Shown in pieces: positions 55,050 to 64,000 of a stretch of 64,000 nt of DNA. Position 1 is the stretch's first letter. Every line of letters starts with the position of its first letter. The position numbers and the translations under genes are program-made. The DNA is from Gordionus sp. m RMFG-2023. Taxonomy: Eukaryota; Nematomorpha; Gordioida; Chordodea; Parachordodidae. The notes under the pieces were generated by a model that was not told the DNA's origin, ran no database searches, and saw only the letters and a program-made list of their open reading frames with translations. The stretch lies in the NCBI RefSeq assembly GCF_954871325.1, contig NC_088775.1:72703561-72767560 (forward strand). Reading direction: 5' to 3'.

Positions 55050-57535
55050 TTTTTGTTTTTATTTAGCCTTAGGAACTGTTTCAAATTTAAGTTTAGATCC
55101 ATTATGTCCTTCAAGGCTCTGTAGAACCATAATGTCTTATATTTGCAATATGTTATCCCATTAAAGGAGTATAACCAGTGGCGTAGCTACGGGGGTGGTT
55201 TTCGGGTTTGGACCCCTCCCAGAGCAAATATTTTTTTTAGATTATATGTTCAAAAGACTTAAAAGTTACTTTATATCAAATAAATACCATGAATATTTAT
55301 ATTTTTGATGTTCGTGGAATGATAATTTGAGATAATCTACGAAATTATAATAATATATTATTGATGCATTAACTATATTTATTATATAATATCGAAGATA
55401 TTGTTATGATTTTTAAGATAAACCCGGCCGAAGGCCGGGCTAAAGAGCCGAAGGCCCGTTAAAGGGGGTCTGGGGGGGCGAAGCCCCTAGTCTTATATAT
55501 GTATGGACCCCCTCTAAGGAAAATTCCTAGCTACGCCACTGAGTATAACCAATTAATGGCATCAATAACGAGGCTATTGTTACTATGGTTTCTCCAAAAT
55601 ATGGGCAAAGAAAGTAAGACGCTTCTTTTTTTAAAGACAGAACTTGGGTATGGTTAGACATCCCAAAGGTTTTCATTTGAGATAATATTAGGGTAGAAAA
55701 TTCCATTTATTATTCTTAGGTATTTATTTACAAACGTTTGTAATTTCCTAGTTTCGGTCTTGGTAATCTCCCATGTATCACCGCCAGTGAAAACGGATAT
55801 CTCTCTAGCTTTCCACAGTTTTAAAAATTTATAAAAAGCCGCCCTAGCATTTTGTATAAGAATTTTTAGTTCCTCTTTGCAACTACTTTTATTATCATTG
55901 GTTACACCTAAATATTTAAAGGATTTCACCACCTTAACCAACTTTCCCCCAACCACCAAATTATTCAGAAGAGGCCCTGAGACGAGGGCATTAACTGTTT
56001 TATCAAAGTTTATATCCAAGCCATCCTTAAGACTAAAGGAGTTCAATATAGAGATCAAATTTTGGGTTTCTTCCAAGCTTTTTGTTATAAATACTATGTC
56101 ATCAGCATAACATATCACCCTATTTTCCAAGAAGCACGACTGACTGGACCTTAATTCTAAGAGATTCGCAGTAGCCAGCGTATCTACTATGATTTTATTC
56201 ATGAGTATATTAAACAATAGCGGGGAAAGATCACACCCTTGTTTTACCCCTTTCTTTGTCCTAAAAGATGGAGAAACCTAATTATTGATTTTTAAGGAGG
56301 CAAAAAGACTACTATAATCTGTTTTAAGGATCCTTATAATATTAGAGTCAATGCCACATTCGGTTAAAATCTTCCATAGCGCATCATGGTTAACATTATC
56401 AAAAGCACGTTTAAAGTCGATAAAAATAAAGTAAAAAGGTAATTTATACTTCTCACATTTCTGCATTATAATCTTTAAAGCTAATATTGGTTCGTTTATA
56501 TTTCTACTTGGACGGTAAGCACAGATATATTTCGACAAAAGGTTTGGTGTAGAGAAAAGAATGTGGTTTTTTAAAAGATCCATAAAAACTTTTGATGCAA
56601 TAGACATGAGAGTGATGGCTCTATAATCCTTGAATTTAGATGGATTTGGAATTTTCAGGAAGTTGCGAAAGATAGTCCTATTCCAATCCGCCGGCATCAT
56701 CCCAGTAAACCATATCTTGTTAAACAAAGGCAGTAAGAACCGAGAGATCGCTAAGGGAGCTGCTTTCAGATGTTCTCCTGTAATTTATCCATACCCGGAG
56801 ATTTATTATTCCTAAGCTTATTAATAGCGGCCACAATTTCAGCCAATGAAAAGTTTGCGTCCAATTGTCCAACACTTTGACTAGTGGATAGGATTAAGGT
56901 AGGCCTCCTAGAATCAAAGACTCCCATATAGTGATCCAGCCATAACGCCATCTGTTCGTCGGGGTCAGTAATTAACTTATTATTATCCAGCCTTATAATT
57001 GAACTTTGGCTTTACAAAAGTTATTTAGTTTCTTGTAGGCGTCAAAAGTTATACTCTCCCTCATATCCCTGTCTATCTCAATAGCTTTTTTAGCAATAAA
57101 AATCCTTCTATCTCTCCTTAGGAGTCTATGAATTGAGGTCCATAAGTGACCATGGCGCTCTCCTTGTAGCTTGAGTTGAGCTATCATGCGAATGGTGTCA
57201 TCGGATAGCCATTCCTGTCTTGGTGGAGAATTGTTGATGTTAGGGAGATGATTGCAGGCATCAAACAAGTTGTTTTTGAAAGACGCCCAACATTCTTCAA
57301 CAGACTGAGACTCCGATGAGGATAAGAAAGTTGCCTCCCTATCATTTAAGATTAGATCGAGCTGTAGCTTGATTGCAGGACGTTGCAGGTGTGTTGCATT
57401 CCTTTTCCAGGAAAGGTATCTAGGCTGGAGTTGAAGAGAAAAACGCCGAGAGTTTCCCCATAAATTTCTCACAGTAATACTGGCTCTGATTAAGTTATGA
57501 TCAGAAATATTAATATTAGGCATTGCTTTTACATC
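55050..57535 (-). pseudogene. LINE with endonuclease end, RT and C-terminal region
   Basis: Read on the - strand from 57523: SDHNLIRASI (the last motif of an APE-type endonuclease), a linker of about 160 residues, INKLRNNKSPGMDKL, then WNRTIFRNFLKIPNPSKFKD YRAITL, DFKRAFDNVNHDALW, catalytic YADDIVFITKS, FKYLGVTNDN and GGDTWEITKTETRKLQTFVN with YLRIINGIF. The tail reads on to about 55060 around a MITE. Three frame changes at least (near 56975, 56760 and 56250) separate frames at 56993-57523, 56766-56951, 56278-56727 and 55654-56217. Most pieces are well preserved. I cannot fix the clade; the C-terminus resembles LINEs common in flatworms and other invertebrates. Confidence 0.8.
55176..55541. 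mobile_element. hAT MITE of the CAGTGGCGTAG family in the LINE tail
   Basis: CAGTGGCGTAGCTACGGGGG at the left, inverse TTCCTAGCTACGCCACTG at the right, exact 8-bp duplication AGTATAAC (55168-55175, 55542-55549). Internal GC-rich palindromes (CCCGGCCGAAGGCCGGGCT, AGAGCCGAAGGCCCG). It shares its ends with the hAT at 24326-30883, which could have mobilised it. Confidence 0.92.
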
Positions 57536-57539
57536 GATG

Positions 57540-58010
57540 AACCAGCTATGAATGTTCGAGATGATAAAAAGCTAATGGATCTATACAAGAATAGTCCCAA
57601 ATCCTAAACCACCGTTTCCATGGGATCGTGATTCCCTCAGGCCGCTTTCCATCGGATCTAAAAAGTCCTGATGGTTCAAGTATAATCGGGTAATTGGGCG
57701 GATTTCAATGTTCGCTCAACCAAAAAATTGCATTGGGCATGTCTGAGGATTCGTCCTTTGCAAGATCTGCAATGTAAGCTGTGCCTTCCTTTGCCTGAGG
57801 GCTGCAGCCAAAGCAGAAGTGAGGAAAGATTATTGTACAATTTAGACGAAATTTCTATCGTGAGTTAGCTCTGTTGATTAGTTGAAGATTTTTGGAAGGA
57901 ATGACATCCGAAAATTTATGCCCAGCTCCATTAAGTAAAAAAGTGAACTGGCCTGTCCCAATCCTTCTATCTATTGGATTCGGGACATCATCAACGCATT
58001 TCCTCTATAG
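57540..58010 (-). pseudogene. C-terminal fragment of another LINE polyprotein
   Basis: - strand pieces read RRIGTGQFTFLLNGAGHKFS, HSLHCRSCKGRILRHAQCNF with LVERTLKSAQLP, then LEPSGLFRSDGKRPEGITIP and WDYSCIDPLAFYHLEHS. This matches the 'HGLSC..S.GR..RH...N.....AL..A..P...EP.GL.R.DGKRPDG....PW..GR.L.WD.TC.D.LA.S' region that follows the RT in some invertebrate LINEs. Frame shifts separate the pieces. It lies upstream of the RT LINE in reading direction, so it belongs to a different copy or family. 33927-34560 carries a relative. Confidence 0.5.
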
Positions 58011-58349
58011 CAGGATATCATCATCAAAAGTCATTTTGTGAAGTGTGAGACGTAAAAGATTTCACTTTAAAAAGATTTATAATGTATAATTATATCTCGG
58101 AAACAATGACAAAAATATTATATATATAATATATTGTATTTTATATTATAACCATTCAAATAAACTTTATCAGTTTAAATAAATATTATTCAGGAAAATA
58201 AAAAATATTTTTATGATTTAAATAAATAGAATTAAATGAATGTGCGATTTGAATAAATAGAATGAATGTGCGTTACATAAATTAAAACATATTACTATTT
58301 AATAACTAAAATATAAAATATTTTAATTTATTAATTCCTATAATATAAC

Positions 58350-58990
58350 AAAAATATTTATATTAAACCTTTTTATTTTATTTTATATGATCTTTTTAAG
58401 GTTAATATTTTAATGTGACAATTGTCATATTCGTTATTTTTAAACATTTATGAAATTTTTTGACACAAAAGGGTAAAATAATATTTATATTGTGTTAAAT
58501 TATTATCAATGAAGATATTCCTTGGAAAACTGACAATTATCATAATCGGTATTTTTAAACATATTCGATTTTTTTTGATGATAATGGGCATAAATATGTA
58601 TTTTTAACATGTTAAATTAAAATTTCAATTAAGATATATCATATAGAAGTGACAATTTTGTCATAATCGTTATTTTTAAATTTATTGATGTAAATAGGCT
58701 AAAATAAGTATTGCTAACATGTTTAAATAAAACTTCAGTGAGGATGTACCCTAGATAAGTGACAATTGTCATAATGTTATTTTTGAAGTTTATTAAATTT
58801 ATTTGACGCAAATAGGTTAAATATAATTTGTAAACATGTTAAAATAAAATTTCAGTGAAGATGTACTATAGCTAAGTGGCAATTGTCATAATCGTTATTT
58901 TAAAGTTTTTTTTACCCAAATGGGTTAAAATATATTGTAAAAATGTTAAATTTAAATTTCACGAAGATGATGGAAAGTGACATATGTCAT
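58350..58990. repeat. array of the ~118-bp unit, second foldback, left side
   Basis: About five diverged units with GTGACAATTGTCATAATCGT and TTTCAGTGAAGATGTACTAT, preceded by the family flank (ATATGATCTTTTTAAGGTTA). Units are more variable than in the giant element, including GACAATTATCATAATCGG and GACAATTTTGTCATAA. Confidence 0.8.
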
Positions 58991-59435
58991 AAACTATTTA
59001 AAAATTTTTCAATATTTTTTTGAGAAATTATTCAAAAAAAGATATTTTGTTTAAATTTTATTGAAATAATTCAGAAAAATCACAAACTTCGTTCTTTAAC
59101 TTTCTTATTTTTTATGAGATATGTGCTGGTACCATTTGGCGAAACAAAAAAACAATTGGCAATTTTTATGCTCATAATCGTTGTACCTTTTATCCTAGTT
59201 AAAATTTGATAAAAATATGCTAAGTGATTACTAAAGAGAGTTGTAACTCATGTTAAATTCTAAACTTTTAAGACATGAATTCACAATCTATATCCTTTAA
59301 TTAATAAATTTTAATTCTACATCTATTAAAATGTATAACCCTGCATTCACAGTTATCAAATTTTTTTGCAAACTCACTGCGAAATCGTGCTGAGTCTTAA
59401 TTCAGGGTAAGATTTTTATGAAAAACTTAAAAACC
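58991..59435. other. centre of the second foldback
   Basis: About 440 bp of unique sequence between opposed arrays. No coding frame seen. It differs from the centre at 46246-47109. Confidence 0.5.
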
Positions 59436-59439
59436 ATAT

Positions 59440-59861
59440 AACATGTTTACATATATATTTTAACCCAATATGTCAAAAAAATTCAAAAATCTTTAAAAAT
59501 AACGATTATGACATTTGTCACTTTTGTATGCTACATCTTAATGAAATTTTAATTTAATAGTGTTTACAATCTATATTTTTACCCATTTGCGTCTAAAAAT
59601 TCAAAAAACTTTAAAAATAACTATTAGACAATTGTCACTTTTATATGATACATCTTAATTGTAATTTTAATTTAACATGTTAGTAATACTTATTTTTGCT
59701 CATTTGCCTCAAAAAAATTCAAAAAATTATAAAAATAACGATAATGACATTTGTCACTTTTATATGGTACAATTGAAATTTTAATTTAACATGTTTAAAA
59801 AATATTTTTTTGCCCATTAGCGTCAAAAAAAATCTAATATGTTTAAAAATACCAATTATCA
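59440..59861. repeat. inverse array, second foldback, right side
   Basis: About four units with ACGATTATGACATTTGTCAC, CTATATTTTTACCCATTTGC and AATTTTAATTTAACATGTT. It continues at 60982-61058 and 61248-61340 across two insertions. Confidence 0.8.
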
Positions 59862-59869
59862 GAGTTGTT

Positions 59870-60981
59870 AACGCTCCTTTTTAAAAGTAGCTAGCTCCCG
59901 CTCCCGCTCCCGCTCCTACCTTCTCAAAAAGAGCTAGCTCTCGCTACTATATTTTTAAAAGGAGCTAGCTCCCGCTCCAAGTAATGGAGTTCCACTCCAT
60001 AACCGCTCCTTTGATTTTCATTTTTTTAGAAGATATACAAAACAAAATCATATTTTTTTATCAAAAAGCTTTATTTATATTAAATGATCTATCAAAATAT
60101 TTATAACCTTTTATTAGCTTTTAAAAGTAATAAATTTTCTAAATTAGAATCTAACAAACATCCACGCCTCTCCCCTAAGACCTGTTTTGCAATACTAAAT
60201 AGGCACTCCACAGGAGCACTAGAGGGAAGCGGGTATTGTATTTTATAAAGATATTTTTTAATTCAGGGAATTTATCAAAAATAGTATTTTGGTATATTTA
60301 AAAAATACTTGTCCAATATATTTCTTCCTGATGATCAATTTCATGGAATCCAAAAAAATCTTTTAAATCAATTTGTATTTAAAAGAAAGATTTTTTACTT
60401 TTGGATGTTTTTTTGGATTGAAGCTGCTCACTTTTGAAAATTAAATAATTTATTTAAACACAAAAGACATTTTGCCCTTAAATTTATTTGACCATTTGGA
60501 TCAACATCATTTGGAAGTTTGAAATATATTTTGTATGATGGAAATGGAAGATTTCTTCATCTATGATCTCTAAATCCATAATATCTAAAACTATTTTTTA
60601 TTATATATCTATAAAATGAATATTAATATGACTTACAAGATTTTCCAAAATATTTTCAATATAAAAAGGAAAACTTTATGTTTAATATTTAAAATGATTA
60701 GATGAAAAACCAATATAAACCTAGGCTAAACATTTAATAATAGATAAATTTAAATTTATTAAAATTTCATTTTTATTGAATTTTAATGAATAAATATTAT
60801 TAATATTTAAAAAATAGTTTTATTTATACATTAAATTTAAAGAAGCGGTGGAGCGACGCTCCTCCACTCTAGCCCTAAATGGAGCTAGCTCCCGCTCCCG
60901 CTCCCCAATTTTAAAAAGCAGGGGCGCTCCAGGTGTTTTTAAAAAAGGTAGCAGCGCTCCAGGAGCGCAGCTACAACTCTG
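59870..60981 (-). mobile_element. hAT element with hATC remnant, 8-bp duplication
   Basis: CAGAGTTGTTAACGCTCC at the left and inverse GAGCGCAGCTACAACTCTG at the right, with CCAATTAT at 59862-59869 and 60982-60989. Both ends hold repeated AGCTAGCTCCCGCTCCCGCT / GGAGCG words. An internal - strand remnant (60110-60240) reads YPLPSSAPVECLFSIAKQVL, GERRGCLLDSNLENLLLLK: the hATC domain. The rest of the transposase is deleted or decayed, so it needs a helper. Confidence 0.88.
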
Positions 60982-61058
60982 CCAATTATTATGATTATCA
61001 TTTTTCCAATGAACATCTTCATTGAATTTATAATTTAAAATCTTTACAATATAAATAT

Positions 61059-61247
61059 CAGAGTTGTTAAAAGATACTTTTTAAATGGATCTAAATACAG
61101 ATACATCGTCTAAAATAATATCTAGATACACATATTTTAATTAAAAATCTATCTAGATACAGATATTTTAATCAAAAATCTATGATACAGATAAGATACC
61201 ACATTTTTATATCTAGATACTTGTATCTAGATCCTTTAACAACTCTG
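61059..61247. mobile_element. hAT MITE, 8-bp duplication
   Basis: CAGAGTTGTTAAAAGATAC at the left, inverse GATCCTTTAACAACTCTG at the right, ATAAATAT at 61051-61058 and 61248-61255. Internal repeats of ATCTAGATAC. 189 bp. It shares only the first ten bases with the element at 59870. Confidence 0.9.
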
Positions 61248-61374
61248 ATAAATATTATTTTTACCCTTTTGTGTCAAAAAATTTCAAAAATGTTAAAAAT
61301 TAACGAATATGACAATTGTCACATTAAAATATTTTCGTTAAAAAGATCATGTAAAATAACATACAATGTTGTGC

Positions 61375-61860
61375 TAATTTAATGAAACATATTGACGATT
61401 AAATTAAAACCCATCTATATGAAATTATAATCTTTGCACAAATAATTAAAATATAGACAAAACATTATTGAAATTTTTTTTATTTATTCCTTTTGTTATT
61501 TTCATTATTTTTGCAAAGATTATGATTTTATATGGATGGGTTTTAATTTAATCGTCAATATGTTTCATTAAATCATCACAACACTGTATGTTATATTATA
61601 TATCTTTTTAACCAAAATTTTTAATGTGACAATTGTCATATTCGTTATTTTTAAACATTTTTGAAATTTTTTGACACAAAAGGGTAAAAATAATATTTAT
61701 ATTGTAAAGATGTTAAATAAATAACAAAAGGAATAAATAAAAAAAATTTCAATAATGCTTTTTCTATATTTTAATTATTTGTGCAAACATTATAATTTCA
61801 TATAGAAGGATTTTAATTTAATCGTCAATATGTTTCACTAAATTAGCACAACACTGTAAA
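61375..61860. repeat. nested palindrome in the second foldback
   Basis: TTGTGCTAATTTAATGAAAC, ATATTGACGATTAAATTAAA and AATCTTTGCACAAATAATTA at 61375-61460 occur in inverse at 61500-61590 and again at 61760-61855. An array unit (61610-61700) lies between the second and third copy. It looks like a small inverted-repeat element that was itself partly duplicated. The ORF at 61182 is noise. Confidence 0.65.
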
Positions 61861-62110
61861 AAAGATATAAATATATTTTTTTAAATTATTTAGAAAAAAC
61901 CACATCTTTTATTATACTTAAAAAATAGATAATTTTACAAAGATGATAAAAAAAAACTATAAAAGATTTTGCCTAAAAGATTTTTTGTTTATAATAAATT
62001 CTCAAAAGAATTCCTCAAAAATGAATTATTTACAAAGAAGATTTAAAATTCTTATCAAATCAAAATATATTCAACAAAATGTAGATATATATATTATAAG
62101 GTAAAATCTT
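61861..62110. repeat. right-arm block of the second foldback
   Basis: Inverse of 52280-52445 (ACCACATCTTTTATTATACT, AGATAATTTTACAAAGATGA, TACAAAGAAGATTTAAAATT). Confidence 0.7.
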
Positions 62111-62981
62111 TGTTGATATTGAAGATAGAAATATCAATAACAACTAAAACGATTGAAAGATGGTGGTTAGACCAATAACATTAAATTTCATCTAATTAGA
62201 GATCTTTTAGACTTCGGGGTCTTCTACGACAGTTTGCATCTGTCGATATATCGACACTGTCTTATTGTCTCTTTATTCTCACTTGGTCTTAAGATCTCAA
62301 ATAATCACATCTAATCTACTTCAACCTAAAATAATCTATTTAACCCTTTAAAACTATTGAAATATTTTATCACTTTTTCTTACATTTATTCTCAAATTTA
62401 TAATACACAGTCCAATATACTAATAAAATATTTAATATGTCCATTTCGTTTTAATGTCAGGGGCGTCGCTAGCCTTTACAATCTCAGGGGGTTCAAATAA
62501 AAAAAAATCTTATGGGGGGCGTCGACAGGGTTGTATATTTATATATAATACATTTTTAAGATTTGCTAACTTGGAACACTTATTCTGAATTTCATATTTT
62601 ATCATTTATCATATTTCATTACAGTATAAAATATTTTCGCTGATGTAAAAAAATTAAGCGTCTAAAGAATTACAAGTAATAAAAAAGGATAATTAATTCA
62701 TACTTATGCCTCAATTGATAATGGTTTTTAAAAAGGCACAAAAGGCAATATAATTCTTAGAAACTTACATTGACAAAATGTCATGAAACTAATATAACTC
62801 TCTGTTTCCATTTTACACAATGTTTTATAGAATGGACCAATAAGCAAAAATTTATTGGCCCAACCAAATTAACAATTCTTGAAGAAGAGAATATAAACGA
62901 CCTATCCAATTCATTAAACTATATTCATGTTAGAGCTTCTTCTTAGATGACATGATGGAAGCTAAATAAGTAGTCGAGAAG
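62111..62981. other. flank, with one possible hAT end at 62459
   Basis: No supported gene. CAGGGGCGTCGCTAGCC at about 62459 followed by a G-rich stretch looks like the left end of a further hAT element (compare CAGTGGCGTAGGC at 24326), but I see no matching right end in the window. 62190-62290 has several TGTCGATATATCGACA-like words. Confidence 0.35.
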
Positions 62982-64000
62982 CAGGGTTGGGCAAATTTTC
63001 AGAAAATTGTATTCGGATACAGATACTTTATAAAATTTTGTATTTAAGATGCAAGATACTAGATACTTTGGAAAATTTTCAATAAGATATAAGATACTCG
63101 TATCTTTTTTTAAAAAAAGTATCTAAGATACAAGATACTTTTTTTAAAAAAACTTTAAATAGTCAAAATCAAAATGTATAAAGCTTTATTTTCTTATCTA
63201 TAATATAAATTTATAAAAAATTTGAAAATAAATTGTAGAAAATAACAAATTTATTGTATAAGATAATGCGATATTTATTTTAATAATTATATAATATTAA
63301 TATATCAGCATCATAAATCAGCATTGTTTTTAATATTATTAATTCAAATAATTTATCGTTCAATGTTTGACGATTTGGTTTGTTAACCATATTAGCAAAG
63401 CTAAATAATCGTTCAACGGGGGCAGAGGAGGGTAATATTGTGTTATATATAATAAATATTTCTTTTAATTAATTTTACAAAGAAAATTATATTTTAAGCA
63501 TATATGTAAAAATTAAAAAAAATACATATGAAAGGTGGATGAAATATTGCTAAGTATTATCTATCATATAAAAATGGTGCCCCAAAAATTTGGATTATAT
63601 TTTGGCCTAGTATTCAAATTAACAACCTCTTTTTTATCAATATTAGTTTTCTTATTCTTTTCTTTATATATCATTTTAATTTCATTATCAATCAATAATA
63701 TAAAAATTTATTTTAAAATACTTCTAAATTTAACAACAGATATGGAATATGAAATGATAATGAATATGATTATAAATGTGATTTATTATATATAATTATA
63801 TATTATACTTTTAGATGCTTGACAAAATTTGATGACGAGTCCGCAGAACCACTTATAGATTTGTGGCATTCTTTAGATTCTGTAGTAATTTTATTATGAT
63901 CATGTTGAAGTACTTGAAAAAATTTCCCATTTAAAATACTTAATTTAAATTTATAGTTATATTTTTTGGTTGGAGAATCATCTGAAGACGAAGATAAACA
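62982..64000 (-). mobile_element. hAT transposon, - strand, cut by the window edge
   Basis: The left end CAGGGTTGGGCAAATTTTC is followed by subterminal repeats of AAGATACTAGATACTTT. A hATC remnant on the - strand (about 63310-63445) reads LPSSAPVERLFSFANMVN then LNDKLFELIILK. Near the right edge (63790-64000) the - strand reads FKLSILNGKFFQVLQHDHNK and SISGSADSSSNFVKHLK, like the end of a BED-type zinc finger (S..SNF.KHLK). So N- and C-terminal parts of the transposase sit only about 350 bp apart, and the middle is deleted here. Confidence 0.75.

Larger units (their letters stand above)
50155..62110. mobile_element. second satellite-armed foldback, heavily interrupted
   Basis: The terminal-type sequence at 50151-50215 (TAGTCGGACCCG, GGCGACTCAGGAG) is followed by family blocks at 51434-51466 (AAAATGATATGCTGC), 52280-52445 and 58350-58440. 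Then come an array (58420-58990), a centre, an inverse array (59440-61330) and the inverse block at 61860-62080. The left arm is split by Merlin-like elements and by about 5.9 kb of LINE sequence (52470-58340); the right arm is split by a hAT, a MITE and a short palindrome. Without these the element would be about 4 kb. The right terminus is not recognisable. Confidence 0.5.

Noticed and set aside
63535-63795. 86-residue hydrophobic + strand frame
   Set aside because: AT-rich Ile/Leu/Phe composition inside a hAT element whose coding parts are on the other strand.

Overview
The window is AT-rich, intron-bearing DNA from an animal, probably an invertebrate; I cannot name the species. The animal assignment rests on one host gene, a UBAP2/UBAP2L/Lingerer homologue read as spliced exons on the + strand, and on the range of transposons present (hAT, MULE, a Merlin-like element, LINEs, Ty3-like LTR elements). 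I see no bacterial-style gene, rRNA or CRISPR array.

Region 1-17611 holds the 3' part of the UBAP2/Lingerer gene. I find 13 coding exons from 432 to the stop at 17611; the 5' end, including any UBA domain, lies upstream of the window. Landmarks run in the order known for the family: SIDIVQLL, LSK-IP, NFEFGSDFEFG, the PLLNPQY...IYSYEDLQLLQ block, LYPNGMIP...FPQYPP, and a C-terminal NSYWN. Linkers are rich in Asn, His, Gln and Ser. Introns carry small inverted-repeat elements, a LINE scrap, a possible tRNA-derived SINE and a compact foldback element (3990-5270) with a clean 8-bp target duplication. Splice phases agree at every junction but one (exon 4 to 5).

Region 17612-20955 is intergenic, with a hAT MITE, two broken hAT transposases on the - strand and a non-autonomous hAT element.

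Region 20955-50150 looks like one very large foldback element. From outside inward, each arm has a terminal block with GTCGA/GAGTC repeats, a shared AT-rich block, then a tandem array of a ~118-120-bp unit centred on the palindrome TGACAATTGTCA. Two subtypes of the unit sit in mirror order on the two sides. About 21 kb (23516-44735) splits the left arm. It holds a decayed hAT gene, a second hAT (24326-30883) that carries a broken Ty3-like element, another foldback with ~312-bp units (31079-36620), a younger Ty3/gypsy element on the - strand (36843-42054) and a broken MULE transposase.

Region 50155-62110 is a second, more decayed foldback of the same family, interrupted by Merlin-like elements, two opposed LINEs, a third LINE fragment, and hAT elements and MITEs with 8-bp target duplications. 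From 62982 to the right edge is another hAT element on the - strand.

Nearly all terminal repeats I could define begin TAGTG, CAGAG, CAGGG, CAGTG or TAGGG, and most have 8-bp duplications, as expected of hAT elements. The main point of interest is that the long satellite-like arrays appear to be the expandable arms of a hAT-type foldback family, with small and large members side by side.
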